Assembly (NCBI RefSeq): GCF_027484365.1 | Contig: NZ_JAIXTC010000021.1 | Span: forward strand, 1-64,000 | DNA from: Brevundimonas sp. | Lineage (GTDB): Bacteria; Pseudomonadota; Alphaproteobacteria; Caulobacterales; Caulobacteraceae | DNA length: 64,000 bases | Direction of reading: 5' to 3' | Shown here: piece by piece, positions 1 through 9,142 of the stretch | How the letters are laid out: every line of letters begins with the position of its first letter | Numbering within the stretch: position 1 is the stretch's first letter | The notes under the pieces: generated by a model | Databases searched by the model: none | The model's input: the letters and a program-made list of their open reading frames with translations, nothing else | What the model was told of the DNA's origin: nothing | Made by a program: the position numbers and the translations under genes

Positions 1-790
1 CGGTGACCGTAAAGGTCGCCGTCGCCGAGGTCGCGGTGGGCGTACCCGTGATCTGACCGTTCGTGGTGTCGAAGGCCAGTCCCGCGGGCAGTCCCGGCGA
101 CACGGCGTAGCTCAGCGTCCCTGTTCCGCCCGCGGCGGTGACGGGGGTGAAGGCGGTCGCCGCCACGCCCTGTGTCAGGATCCGCGACGCCACCGCCTGG
201 ACGGTATCCAGCGCCCCGTTGACGGTCAGGCTGAAGGTCTTGGACGAGGTCTGGGCCACAGGCGACGTCTGGTCCGTGACTGTGACGGTATAGGTGGTCG
301 CCGCCGAGGCGGAAGTCGGCGTGCCGGTAATCTGGCCGGTGGTGGTGCTGAACGTCAGCCCCGCTGGAAGTCCAGGCGATACGGCGTAGCTCAGCGTCCC
401 CGTGCCGCCGCCGGCGGTCACCGGGGTGAAGGCGGTGATGGCGGACCCCACAGTCGCCGTGCTGGATGCGACGGCCTGCGTGGTGTTCAGCGGCGGCGCC
501 GCCGGCGGATCGACCGTCAGGCTGAAGGTCTTGGACGAGGTTTGCGCGGTCGGCGTCGTCTGGTCGGTCACCGTGACCGTATAGGTGGTCGTGGCGGAGG
601 CGGACGCCGCCGTGCCGGTGATCTGGCCCGTGGTGGTGCTGAACGACAGACCCGCCGGGAGGCCCGGCGATATGGCATAGGACAGGACGCCCAGACCGCC
701 GCTTCCGGTCACCGGCGTGAAGGGGGTGATCGCCGCGCCGACGCTCACAGTCCGGGACGCCACCGCCTGGGTCGTGGTCAGGGTCGTGTC
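1..790 (-). repeat. Tandem DNA repeats encoding Ig-like domains
   Basis: Three copies (one partial at the window edge) of a coding repeat are visible. Matching landmarks, such as gtcaggctgaaggtcttgga at 225 and 516, are 291 bp apart, which is 97 codons. The copy nearest the window edge is offset by 279 bp, because the linker between domains is four residues shorter. The copies are highly similar at nucleotide level, so copy number may vary between strains and assemblies. Confidence 0.8.
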
Positions 791-2792
791 GGAGAACACA
801 TAGGCCGCGCCACTGGAAGACCCGGCATCGTCGCGGGTGATGGCGCCGGTCGCGATCGAGACCCCGTCAATGCTCACGCTACTGCCCAGCCGGTCGCGAT
901 CAATGGCGTCGCTGGCGGTCAGGATCTGCTGTTCGGTCCAGACGCCCCCGGCGCGCGTGAAGACGAAGACCGCCCCCCGGGTGATGCCACCGGCAGGATT
1001 GGTCGGAGCCCCGATCGCCGCCGTGTCGCCCTGCACGGCGAGCGCATAGCCGAAGTTGGCGTTGTCCGCCACGCTGCTGGGTTGCAGTCGAGCCTGCTGG
1101 GACCAGGTCGTTCCGGAGCGGGTGAAGACATAGGCCGTGCCGCGAGCGGCTCCCCCTGCCTCGGCGAAGGGCGCGCCGACGACGACAGTGTCGCCGGACG
1201 CGGCGACGAAATAGCCGAAGCGATCGTCAGCATTGGCGTCGCTGGCCTTCAGCTTGGCCTGCTGGGTCCAGATCGTTCCGGAGCGTGTGAAGACATAGGC
1301 CGCGCCGGAGAGAGAACCGAGGGAGTCTTCGGAATAGGCGCCCGCGATGACCGTATCTCCGGAAATGGCGACCGAATAGCCGAGGTTGTCGCTGGCCAGT
1401 CGGTCAGCGGCCGTCAGTTCAGCCTGCTGGGACCAGACGCCCCCAGACCGGGTGAAGACATAGACGGAGCCGCTGTTGTTTACCCCGCCGTCATCGGCCT
1501 GGTGGGCACCGACGACCAGGGTGTCGCCGTCAATATCGAGGTTAATGCCAAAGCGGTCGGTGCCGGTCGCGTCGGTGTTGACCAGCTTGGCCTGCTGCGT
1601 CCAGGTCGTGCCCGACCGCGTGAAGACGTAAACCGCACCGGAGTTGCGGCCACTGGTGATCCTCCCTATGGCGCCGACCGCCACGGTGTCCCCCGATATG
1701 GCGATCGACGTGCCCAGGGCGTCGTTGAGCTCGGGGGCTTCCGCCGGCACCAGCCTCGCCTGCTGGCTCCACACGCCTCCGGATTTCACGAAGACATAGG
1801 CGGCGCCGGTGTCAGTGACCGTGCCGCTTTCGTCCTTCCCGTTGGCCCCGACGACCACGGTGGATCCGGAAATGTCGATCGAATAGCCGAACTGATCGAT
1901 CGCCGCCGCATCGCTGGCGTTCAGGCGGGCGGCCTGGGTGAAGGTCGGGTCCACGATGATGGGATAGACGGCGTCTCGGGCGTCTACATCCACGGTGATC
2001 GTGTCGCCCAGGCCGCGCATGGCGGCAGGCAGTTTGCGCCCCGTGGCGTCCTTGACGATCAGGCCCGCGTAGCGAAGGCGGGCGCTCTTGTCCGCGTTGT
2101 TCAGGCGGATGTCATCGCCGTCCTGCTCGGCGATGAAGCCCCCGCCGACCTCCATCATGAATCTCAGGCTTTCGCTGGCCCCATCCGGCGCTTCCGCCAC
2201 GTCGAAGCCCTGTTCGATTCCGCCGGGGCGATTGATGTACCACTCGGTGACGTTTCCGCGCCGGAACTCGACGCGCTCGCCATTTTGAACGGGAGAAGCC
2301 GTCGACAACGGCTCGAGCGACTCGGGCGCGCCATAGGCCGCGAGACGAACCGGCAGGCGCCAGTCCCTATCCTTGCCCCCCGCAAGAGCGAAGCCGTCCT
2401 CATTGAAATGAGCGACATAGTCCTGTCGGGGGTTGGCCGCCCGTAGCGCGGTGGAGGCTGCGTCAGGGCGATCAGCTACAGGCGTCGGCGTGTAGATCGC
2501 CTCGGCCAACAGTCCCTCGATCTGCGCCCTGTCAGAGGATGACAGCGCGTCGCCGCCCGCCAGGCGGACGGCCGGCCGGTCAAGCTTTTCCGACGGAGAA
2601 GGCGTCGGTCGTTCTGTCGTCGGGCTGGAATTCGCGGCTGTCGAAAACAGGACGCCGGACGCGGGAATGGCGGCCGGCTCGACCCTCGCCTCTTGAGGCA
2701 GTGCGGTGGCCAGAGCGATTGCAAGCGCGAAAGCTGCAAGCCCTCCGACAGCGGTGACGAGACGGACCTTGACCACTGAAAGAGGCAACATG
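1..2792 (-). CDS. Secreted FG-GAP beta-propeller protein with tandem Ig-like repeats (C-terminus outside window)
   Basis: This open frame is missing from the ORF track because its stop lies beyond base 1; I read it by translating the minus strand from the ATG at 2792, preceded by GGTGGA. Residues 1-31 form a hydrophobic signal-like segment. Residues about 283-665 contain seven repeats with the pattern FGYSVAISGDTVVVGA followed by GAAYVFTRSG and WTQQAKL, typical of FG-GAP/integrin-alpha-type propeller blades. From about residue 668 the protein switches to putative Ig (He_PIG type) repeats with GLPAGLSFSTTTGQITGTP. At least 930 residues are visible. The role is unknown; such proteins are usually surface-exposed or secreted, adhesion-like or matrix-associated. 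The large plus-strand ORF 542-2446 is its shadow. Family assignment is good; function is not established. Confidence 0.85.
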
Positions 2793-3471
2793 AACGAGTT
2801 CCACCGAACGCGCTTTGCGCGAACCCGCGTATGGAGGCCGAAACGTCAGCGTCGGCGCAATGCTGCGGCAAGAATTCGCAATCGCGGCCAAACTCTTTGA
2901 TGGGCTCGACGTCTTCACCGGACAGCTCACCGATTACATCAGCGTTAGTGCCGTCAGCTCAGTCCAACAGCGCACAACAGATGAGAACCGACACAAATTC
3001 GGGAAGCGAACTCGTATGTCGGCGCAGGCGTCTTTCGACCCTGATGAACTTATCGTACCTGAGATCGCTTGATCAGATGTTCCTTCGGCGCTTGTAGTTT
3101 ATCAACGATTAAACAACAGACGGTATAGCGCCGAAACTGATTAACTCTGTATCCATGCGCTCACTGCCAATGCTTCGCCACCCGCTCCGAGGCGTCGGCG
3201 ATGCGGCGGAGCGGGCCGCTTGCCTTTGAGGATGCCGACGACTTACGGACCGAACCTGATGGTCCAGCATCGGATTGTTCCATCGCTCAGGTCGCGGAAA
3301 CGGACCGTGAAACGGCATGGAGCCGCTCCCCCACCCCGGCGGATGACGCCTGAACGAGCGCGGCGGCACGGCGCCAGCCTCCCCTGACGCCGCCCCCCCC
3401 CCGGCCAGCCTCAACCGGTGACCCGTTCGCGCCGGACCGAAAGAAGCTTCGTGGCGCCCAACAGATCGGGT
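2793..3471. other. Intergenic region without a recognisable gene
   Basis: About 680 bases between the start of the FG-GAP gene and the end of terC. The listed short ORFs overlap one another in several frames, lack good ribosome binding sites and resemble no family I know. There is an A/T-richer stretch around 3040-3140 and a C-run near 3395. It probably holds the promoter of the FG-GAP gene; I see nothing else I can name. Confidence 0.5.
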
Positions 3472-4536
3472 TTATCGCCCGTCCTTGCCGTAGCCGGTCT
3501 TGATCCAGGAATAGAGCATCGAGCCGCCAATCAGGCCCAGGGTCGCGATCAGCGACCACTGCGGCTCGAGATAGGGCACCAGCGCCTCGCCAGTCAGGTC
3601 CTTCCAGGCCTTGTAGAGGCCGAAGTTCCAGATGATCTTGACCCCGATCAGGACCAGCACCATCGACAATCCGTACTTCAGATACTTGAAGCGGGCGACG
3701 GCTTCGGCGAGCATGAAGTACATCGACCGCAGGCCCAGGATCGCGAAGATGTTGGATGTGTAGACGATGAAGGGGTCTTTCGTGACGGCGAAGATCGCGG
3801 GCACGGAATCGACCGCGAAGATGACGTCGACCACCTCGACCATGACCAGGGCCAGGAACAGCGGGGTCGCGAACAGGACCAGCCGCCCCGTACCTTTGGG
3901 ATCGGGCTTTTTGACGAAGAAGTTGTGGTTGTCGATGGTGTCGGTGATCCGCATCCGTTTCCTGAGGATTTTCAGGACGGGGTTCTGATTGAGATCCATC
4001 TCGTGGTCGCCGCCAAAGATCATCTTCCAGCCTGTGAAGATCAGGAAGGCGGCAAAAATGAACAGCACCCAGGTGAACTCGTTCACGATCGCAGCACCGA
4101 GCGATATAAAGATCGCCCTGAAGACGATCGCACCCATAATCCCCCAGAACAGCACACGGTGCTGATACTGGCGGGGCACCGCGAAGAAGGTGAAGATCAT
4201 CCCGATGACGAAGATGTTGTCGAACGCCAGCGCCGTTTCGAGCAGATAGCCCGTAAAGTATTGAAGCACGGCCTGCTGGTTGAGATTCTCAGCGCTCATA
4301 TAGTAGCGCGGATCGGGCTCATAGACGAAGTAGACATAGGCCCCGAACGCGATGGCGATCGAGGCGAAGGACGCCCACATGGCCGCCGATTTTTTGGCCG
4401 AAACGACCCCGTCCTTGCTGTTCACGACCCCGAGGTCGATCCACAGCAGAAAGCCTATAAAGGCCAGGAAGGCGATCCAGAGCCAGATCGGCTGACCGAC
4501 ATAGGTGGACGCAATAAATGGAAGGGACTCAAGCAT
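3472..4536 (-). CDS. TerC/Alx-family integral membrane protein
   Basis: A protein of about 354 residues with many membrane segments and the TerC-family hallmarks: a conserved acidic helix (LETALAFDNIFVIGMIF), a second acidic helix (VVDVIFAVDSVPAIFAVT) and RSMYFMLAEAVARFKYLKYG. Members of this family (TerC, Alx, MeeY/MeeF) act in tellurite resistance or Mn2+ export, and some support metalation of exported enzymes. The track ORF begins 20 codons upstream, but that leader is not membrane-like. I prefer the ATG at 4536 (MLESLPF), preceded by a G-rich stretch. The TerB-domain gene at 5318 is a nearby functional hint. The specific substrate cannot be told from sequence; Mn2+ is the best guess from the family. 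Confidence 0.88.
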   Translation of the reverse strand: MLESLPFIASTYVGQPIWLWIAFLAFIGFLLWIDLGVVNSKDGVVSAKKSAAMWASFASIAIAFGAYVYFVYEPDPRYYMSAENLNQQAVLQYFTGYLLETALAFDNIFVIGMIFTFFAVPRQYQHRVLFWGIMGAIVFRAIFISLGAAIVNEFTWVLFIFAAFLIFTGWKMIFGGDHEMDLNQNPVLKILRKRMRITDTIDNHNFFVKKPDPKGTGRLVLFATPLFLALVMVEVVDVIFAVDSVPAIFAVTKDPFIVYTSNIFAILGLRSMYFMLAEAVARFKYLKYGLSMVLVLIGVKIIWNFGLYKAWKDLTGEALVPYLEPQWSLIATLGLIGGSMLYSWIKTGYGKDGR

Positions 4537-4559
4537 CCCGCACCCCCGAATTTTGAAAA

Positions 4560-4617
4560 GGTGCTGCGTTGCACCATCCATGCGGGGATCCGACATCGCA
4601 GCCGACGCCTCGGCTGC
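4560..4617 (-). promoter_or_regulatory. Structured leader upstream of terC (two perfect hairpins)
   Basis: Upstream of the chosen terC start lie two strong inverted repeats: gcagccga-cgcc-tcggctgc (4598-4617, 8-bp stem, 4-nt loop) and ggtgc-tgcgtt-gcacc (4560-4575). TerC-family genes are often preceded by yybP-ykoY manganese riboswitches, but I could not match the conserved loop sequences of that class here. I therefore call it only a candidate structured leader. Confidence 0.35.
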
Positions 4618-5034
4618 CAGAGGGGCCCGGACCCGTGGAGGGGCCGGTAATGAAGTCAGAGCTTCGCCGCGTCAACACCTACTTTAGCGCACGACATGTT
4701 ATGGTAAGCGTTTTTGTTCGCCTGTCAGTTTATTGCGGTCGTCGCGGCGCACCATCTCTTGTGCATCTGCGCATCAGTATTTTCAGGCTGATCCGGCGAT
4801 TGATCCGATACGCACATAATACTTATTCATTCGCCGCATAAGAATTTGTTATTGGCGGATTTTGCGGATCCAGAGCATCTTGTCTATGCGGCCCGGGCCC
4901 CTCTGACGATCGATGGCGATCGTGATGTCGGACCGCATCGGGTGCGCTCGATGACGGGGTCCGGCTTTTGTTTCCCCCCAATCGAACCGACGACTTCGTC
5001 GTCGAGCGCTCCCCTTCAGAGAAGGAGAGGCTCC
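4618..5034. other. Intergenic region, A/T-rich core, likely divergent promoters
   Basis: This holds the divergent promoters for terC and the DUF465 gene. Bases about 4690-4860 are clearly more A/T-rich than the surroundings. A hairpin with a 7-bp stem, cgacgac-ttc-gtcgtcg (4988-5004), lies about 30 bases before the DUF465 start. No convincing coding sequence is present. Confidence 0.45.
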
Positions 5035-5220
5035 ATGTCTAACGTGTTGGCGCATCGGCTACGGGGATTTCATTCCCTGCTCGAGATGGCGTTGAAGGAC
5101 GAGCGGGCGCGACCGCGCCCCGATGATCGCACCATTGCGGGCATCAAGAAGAAGAAGCTCGCCATCAAGGACCGGCTCGCCGTCTTTGATGGTCGTCAGA
5201 CGCCGACTGCGTCGCGCTAG
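5035..5220 (+). CDS. DUF465 / YdcH-family small protein
   Basis: A 61-residue protein starting at the ATG at 5035, which follows an excellent ribosome binding site (gaaggagagg). The track ORF starting at 4846 is an upstream extension without that site. The C-terminal half, IAGIKKKKLAIKDRLAVF, matches the hallmark basic LKKKKLxLKD helix of DUF465 (YdcH). These are short helical proteins, common in Alphaproteobacteria and often linked to stress or heat-shock expression; their biochemical role is unknown. It lies about 100 bases before the TerB-domain gene on the same strand and may be cotranscribed. Confidence 0.8.
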   Translation: MSNVLAHRLRGFHSLLEMALKDERARPRPDDRTIAGIKKKKLAIKDRLAVFDGRQTPTASR

Positions 5221-5317
5221 TCGCCGAAGGGGTCGGCGGCCACCCCGATCGCCGACCCCGATCGTCCCCGACATCAACATGCGTCGCCGCCCGCCGGCGA
5301 CCAGACGTGAGGTTCTT

Positions 5318-5788
5318 ATGCCCAGATCAAACAGACTGCTTCAACGACGCGCTTCGATCGACCCGGACGACGTCTGGACCCCCGGCGACATCGTCCAGAT
5401 GGACGCCGTCGTGGCAGGCTGCGCCATGGTGGCCCAGGCCGACGGCTGGGTCACGCCGGAGGAACGCAAGGGCATGATCGATCGAATGCGCAACTCCCCC
5501 ACCATCGCCTTCTTTGGCGTCGACGACGTGCTTGTCCTGTTCGAGGCGCTGAACCTGCGCTTCGAACGGGATCCGGATGATGGCGAGGCGACGGCGGAGG
5601 TGGCCGTCTCACGCCTGCGCGGCCAGTCCGGAGCCTCTCGCGCGCTGATAGAAGCCGCCTGTCTGGTCGCCGAGGCGGACGGGGGCGTTGATGCCGAGGA
5701 GCGGGCGGTGATCTTGCGGCTTTGTACGCTCCTCGACCTTGATCCGGCGTCGTTCGACCTGCTGCCGCGTGAAGGAGGGCCACGATGA
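5318..5788 (+). CDS. TerB-like (tellurite-resistance TerB domain) protein
   Basis: About 156 residues. Two copies of the TerB-type acidic helix-turn pattern are visible: VAGCAMVAQADGWVTPEER and LIEAACLVAEADGGVDAEER, each with an AxADGxVxxEER motif that in the family forms an acidic, probably metal-binding, surface. I start it at the ATG at 5318 after gtgagg; the 65 residues the track places upstream are arginine-rich and in a non-coding style. It shares the neighbourhood with terC on the opposite strand and overlaps the next small ORF by ATGA. TerB proteins are cytosolic partners of TerC in metal-stress systems, but the exact role here is not known. Confidence 0.8.
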   Translation: MPRSNRLLQRRASIDPDDVWTPGDIVQMDAVVAGCAMVAQADGWVTPEERKGMIDRMRNSPTIAFFGVDDVLVLFEALNLRFERDPDDGEATAEVAVSRLRGQSGASRALIEAACLVAEADGGVDAEERAVILRLCTLLDLDPASFDLLPREGGPR

Positions 5789-5970
5789 GGGTCGGCACAT
5801 CCTCGAATCCCGCTGCATACGCCTGGGCCCTGCAGCTCACCCAAATGACCGGTCGCGTGGCGTCGCATCAGAGCACGCCCACCGATCGTCCCGTCGATCC
5901 GCCGAAGGCCATCAGCGATGACGCCGCGATCCGCAGACCCAGCCGCCATACCTTCGACATCCGGGTCTGA
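5785..5970 (+). CDS. Small hypothetical protein translationally coupled to terB-like gene
   Basis: A 61-residue ORF whose ATG overlaps the stop of the TerB gene (ATGA) and follows ggaggg, so translation coupling is likely. The protein is hydrophilic, rich in Ser/Thr/Pro, and has no signal or membrane segment. I do not recognise a family. Its reality rests on coupling and ribosome binding site only. Confidence 0.5.
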   Translation: MRVGTSSNPAAYAWALQLTQMTGRVASHQSTPTDRPVDPPKAISDDAAIRRPSRHTFDIRV

Positions 5971-6061
5971 CCGCGCGTCAGGGCCGGGCGAGCTGTCCGT
6001 CATCCGTAATGTCGCACACCCGGTTCCACGCCATGCCCCTGAAGGCGGGGGTCACGGCATC

Positions 6062-6320
6062 TGACCTGCCCCCTTCCTGATCCCTCGGTTTGAGTGAGCG
6101 TCCGTCAACCTCAAGGAGACGGAGATGAAGAAGAGCAGGTTCGCCGCGGCGCAGTTCATCGGCGTGCTTCGGGAGCAGGAGGCCGGCAGCCCGACGGCGG
6201 AGGTCTGCCGGCGGCACGGGATCAGCGAGCAGACCTTCTATCGGTGGAAGGCCAGATACAGCGGCATGAGCGTCCCGGACGCCCAGAAGCTGAAGGCGCT
6301 GGAGGACGAGAACCGGCGGC
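6062..6320 (+). mobile_element. Remnant of an IS3-family (IS407-like) insertion sequence, left end only
   Basis: Starts with tgacctgcccccttcc, which has the form of the terminal inverted repeat of IS407-group IS3 elements, and continues into the first third of orfA. The element stops abruptly around 6320, exactly where the stop codon of the minus-strand transporter begins. No orfB, frameshift window or right-hand inverted repeat follows. This is a deletion-truncated, immobile fragment. Confidence 0.75.
6125..6320 (+). pseudogene. Truncated IS3-family orfA (transposase helix-turn-helix subunit)
   Basis: Begins with [20 protein letters not shown], continues with [17 protein letters not shown] (the helix-turn-helix) and then KLKALEDENRRL, the start of the leucine-zipper helix of IS3 OrfA. 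A good ribosome binding site (aaggagacggag) precedes the ATG. Family similarity ends after ENRRL; the following codons belong to the opposite-strand transporter gene. Full-length OrfA is about 90-100 residues, so roughly one third is lost, together with all of orfB. Confidence 0.8.
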
Positions 6321-7982
6321 TCAGGCGTGGATGTCCACGTCCTTGCCTTCCCTGACCAGCAGGAAGCCCAGCGCCGCTGTCGCGATGGCGATGACGATCG
6401 GATACCAGAGGCCGTAGTAGATGTTGCCCGTGGCGGCGACCATGGCGAAGGCCGTGGTCGGCAGGAAGCCGCCGAACCAGCCGTTGCCGATGTGATAGGG
6501 CAGCGACATCGAGGTGTAGCGGATGTTGGTCGGGAACATCTCAACCAGGGCCGCCGCGATCGGGCCGTAGACCATGGTCACATAGAAGACGAGCACGAAC
6601 AGGATCGCGATGACCAGCGGCTTGTTCACAAGGGCGCTGTCAGCCTTGGCAGGATAGCCGGCGGCCTTGAGGGCCTCGCCCAACCCCTTTTCCCAGTCTG
6701 TGCGGGCCGTCTTGAAATCGGCCGGAGGCATGGTCTCGCCGCGGAAGCTCTGAACGGTTGTTCCACCGATACGGACCTCGGCCACCGTCCCTGCGGGAGC
6801 GGCGACGTTTTCGTAGGTGACGCCCGCCTTGGCCAGCCAGGACTTGGCAAGGTCGCAGGACGTGTTGAACACCGTCTTGCCGATCGGGTCGAACTGGACC
6901 GAACAGTCGGCGGGGTCGGCATAGACCGAGACCGGAGCCGAAGCCGTGGCCGCCGCCAGTTGCGGATTGGCCGCGCCAGTCAGGGCATGGAATAGCGGGA
7001 AATAGGTCAGGGCCGCGATCAGGCAGCCGCCCAGTATGATCGGCTTCCGGCCGACCTTGTCCGACAGCCAGCCCCAGAAGACGAAGAAGGGGGTGGCCAG
7101 CAGCAGGGCCGCGGCGATCATCATATTGGCCAGCGCGCCATCGACCTTGAGCACACGCTCAAGGAAGAAAAGGGCGTAGAACTGGCCCGTGTACCAGACC
7201 ACAGCCTGACCGGCCGCCAAACCGACCAGGGCGATGAGCACCAGCTTCAGATTCGGCCATTTGCCGAAGGAGTCCTTCAGGGGGGTCTTCGACGCCTTGC
7301 CCTCGTCCTTCATGCGCTGGAAGGCGGGGCTCTCGGCCAGCTTCAGCCGGATCAGCAGCGACACGCCCAGCATCAGGATCGAGAGCAGGAAGGGAATGCG
7401 CCAGCCCCAGTCGAGGAAGGCCGCCTCCCCCACTGCGAACCGCACGCCGAGGATCACCAGCAACGAGATCATCAGCCCGGCCGTGGCCGTGATCTGGATG
7501 AAGGAGGTGTAGAAGCCGCGTTTGCCCGGAGGCGCATGCTCGGCGACATAGGTCGCGGCCCCGCCATACTCTCCGCCCAGGGCCAGCCCCTGGATCAGCC
7601 GCATCAGCACCAGGATGATCGGCGCGGCGATGCCGATGGCGGCGTAGTTGGGCAACAGACCGACCACGAAGGTCGACAGACCCATCAGCAACATGGTCAC
7701 GAGGAAGGTGTTCTTGCGCCCCCACAGGTCGCCCAGCCGCCCGAACACGATGGCCCCGAAAGGCCGCACCGCGAACCCGGCGGCAAACGCCATCAGGGCG
7801 AAGATATAGCCCGTCGTCTCGTTCACGCCCGAGAAGAACTGGGTCGTGATGATCGCGGCCAGGGAGCCGTACAGATAGAAGTCGTACCATTCGATCACCG
7901 TCCCGACCGACGAGGCCAGGATCACCAGCCGGTCGTCCTTGCCGATGCGGGTGTCGGGCGTTCCAGCACGGGTATCGGTCAT
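6321..7982 (-). CDS. MFS transporter, metabolite:H+ symporter (MHS) type
   Basis: A 553-residue, 12-helix permease. The N-terminus carries the MHS-subfamily signature SSVGTVIEWYDFYLYGSLA, followed by GAIVFGRLGDLWGRKN (MFS motif A) and LIQGLALGGEYGGAATYVAEHAP. A periplasmic insert of more than 100 residues sits between helices in the C-terminal half, as in some MHS members. I start it at the ATG at 7982; the track extends it 187 codons into the ROK gene in a wrong frame. It follows the ROK kinase by 5 bases, so it is in the same operon and probably imports the substrate that the kinase phosphorylates. The stop codon directly abuts the IS remnant. Substrate unknown. Confidence 0.85.
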   Translation of the reverse strand: MTDTRAGTPDTRIGKDDRLVILASSVGTVIEWYDFYLYGSLAAIITTQFFSGVNETTGYIFALMAFAAGFAVRPFGAIVFGRLGDLWGRKNTFLVTMLLMGLSTFVVGLLPNYAAIGIAAPIILVLMRLIQGLALGGEYGGAATYVAEHAPPGKRGFYTSFIQITATAGLMISLLVILGVRFAVGEAAFLDWGWRIPFLLSILMLGVSLLIRLKLAESPAFQRMKDEGKASKTPLKDSFGKWPNLKLVLIALVGLAAGQAVVWYTGQFYALFFLERVLKVDGALANMMIAAALLLATPFFVFWGWLSDKVGRKPIILGGCLIAALTYFPLFHALTGAANPQLAAATASAPVSVYADPADCSVQFDPIGKTVFNTSCDLAKSWLAKAGVTYENVAAPAGTVAEVRIGGTTVQSFRGETMPPADFKTARTDWEKGLGEALKAAGYPAKADSALVNKPLVIAILFVLVFYVTMVYGPIAAALVEMFPTNIRYTSMSLPYHIGNGWFGGFLPTTAFAMVAATGNIYYGLWYPIVIAIATAALGFLLVREGKDVDIHA

Positions 7983-7987
7983 AAAGG

Positions 7988-8896
7988 TCAGCCTCGCGGT
8001 GAAGGTGGATTGGCGCTGGCAACGGCAGCGATGGCGATTGCGCCCAGAACGCCGGATCGACCACCAAGGCCGGGACCGACGAGATAGTCGGCGATGGCGT
8101 CGGCATCGTCCAGATGTTTGAGGTAGCCGCCCAGTTCCGGCTTCAGCCGGGCCCGCGCGCGATTCAGCAGGGCGGGCATGCCGCCGACGCCGCCGCCGAT
8201 GACGATGCGCTGGGGCGCGAGCACATAGGTCAGGCTCGCCGCCATCTGGGCCAGATATTCGGCGACCAGTTCCCAGACGGGATCGTCGCTCAAGAGGGTC
8301 TCTCCGGGACGGCCAATCCGCGCGGCGATGGCCGGACCGCTGATCAGACCCTCCAGGCAGCCGCCATGGAAGGGGCAGGCGCCCGCAAAGGGATCGCGCG
8401 CCGGATCGCGGCGCATCGGCAGATGCCCGGCTTCCGGATGCAGGACGCCGTGCACCAGCGCGCCGTTGGCGACAATGCCCATGCCGACCCCTGTCCCGAC
8501 CGTGACGTACACATGGTCGGACAGCCCCTGGCAGGCGCCCCATCGTCCTTCGGCCAAGGCCGCACCCCCGACGTCGGTCGCCAGGCCGATCGGCACGCCG
8601 AACCGTCTCAGGGGATCCAGAATGTCAGCCCCTGACCACCCCGCCTTGGGGGTCGCCAGGATGCGCCCAAAATCGGCATTCGTCCGGTCGAGCCCGACCG
8701 GGCCGAAACTGGCCACGCCGATGGTGTCAAAGCCCTGTTCGGAGAACCCCGCTTCGAGAACCGCCTCCACCCGTCGCAGGGTCTCGGCCGGGGTCGTGGT
8801 CGCAATGCGGATCGGCTCGGACAGGTCGCCCGGCCCCTGACCGAAGGCGACCACGACCTTGGTGCCCCCGAACTCAATTCCCGCAAATCTCCTCAT
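7988..8896 (-). CDS. ROK-family sugar kinase (fructokinase-like)
   Basis: About 302 residues. An N-terminal phosphate-binding loop ([14 protein letters not shown]), a second motif around [17 protein letters not shown] and a zinc-site block of ROK fructokinases ([13 protein letters not shown] followed by [16 protein letters not shown]) are all present. The reaction is ATP-dependent phosphorylation of fructose or a similar hexose in the cytosol. The start is MRRFAG at 8896, five codons inside the track ORF. It is followed within 5 bases by the MHS permease and lies divergently beside a LacI stump, so this was probably a small sugar-utilisation locus. Fructose is the best guess from the [10 protein letters not shown] motif. 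Confidence 0.85.
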   Translation of the reverse strand: MRRFAGIEFGGTKVVVAFGQGPGDLSEPIRIATTTPAETLRRVEAVLEAGFSEQGFDTIGVASFGPVGLDRTNADFGRILATPKAGWSGADILDPLRRFGVPIGLATDVGGAALAEGRWGACQGLSDHVYVTVGTGVGMGIVANGALVHGVLHPEAGHLPMRRDPARDPFAGACPFHGGCLEGLISGPAIAARIGRPGETLLSDDPVWELVAEYLAQMAASLTYVLAPQRIVIGGGVGGMPALLNRARARLKPELGGYLKHLDDADAIADYLVGPGLGGRSGVLGAIAIAAVASANPPSPRG

Positions 8897-8926
8897 TGGG
8901 CGGCAACCCACCAGAAGACCTCTTAG

Positions 8927-9142
8927 GGCGCAAGACGGAGCGGACCCGGCGAGGTGTCAGTGATCGGGTTCGACGACCTGCCCTTCGCCGAACATGCCCA
9001 TCCTCGCCTGACCACGGTTCACCAGGACCTGAAGCGCGGAGCTGCCGCCCTCGTGGAATTCCTCTTCCGCCAACTGGACGGCGAAGAGACCTCATCGGCG
9101 ATTCTTCCGGTCACGATCATCGGACTGGAATCGTCCGTCTGA
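8927..9142 (+). pseudogene. C-terminal fragment of a LacI/GalR-family regulator
   Basis: The reading frame from 8927 encodes [23 protein letters not shown] and continues to GLESSV, the last roughly 65 residues of a LacI/GalR sugar-binding domain (canonical form [23 protein letters not shown]). A TAG stop lies just upstream at 8924, and no helix-turn-helix or upstream domain exists between it and the divergent ROK gene. At least three quarters of the gene is therefore missing. It probably once regulated the ROK/MHS pair. Confidence 0.75.

Noticed and set aside
1-790. CRISPR-like array because of regular repeats
   Set aside because: Repeat period is 279-291 bp, copies are contiguous and coding in frame, so these are protein-domain repeats.
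542-2446. 634-residue plus-strand ORF
   Set aside because: It is the antisense shadow of the FG-GAP/Ig gene, whose minus-strand translation gives clear repeated domains; the plus-strand protein is Arg/Gly-rich without any family pattern.
4537-4680. yybP-ykoY manganese riboswitch upstream of terC
   Set aside because: The gene family and hairpins invite it, but I could not find the conserved loop sequences; a covariance-model search would decide.
7983-8543. N-terminal 187 residues of the 740-residue ORF ending at 6321
   Set aside because: They lie inside the ROK kinase gene in another frame; the real MFS protein starts at the ATG at 7982.
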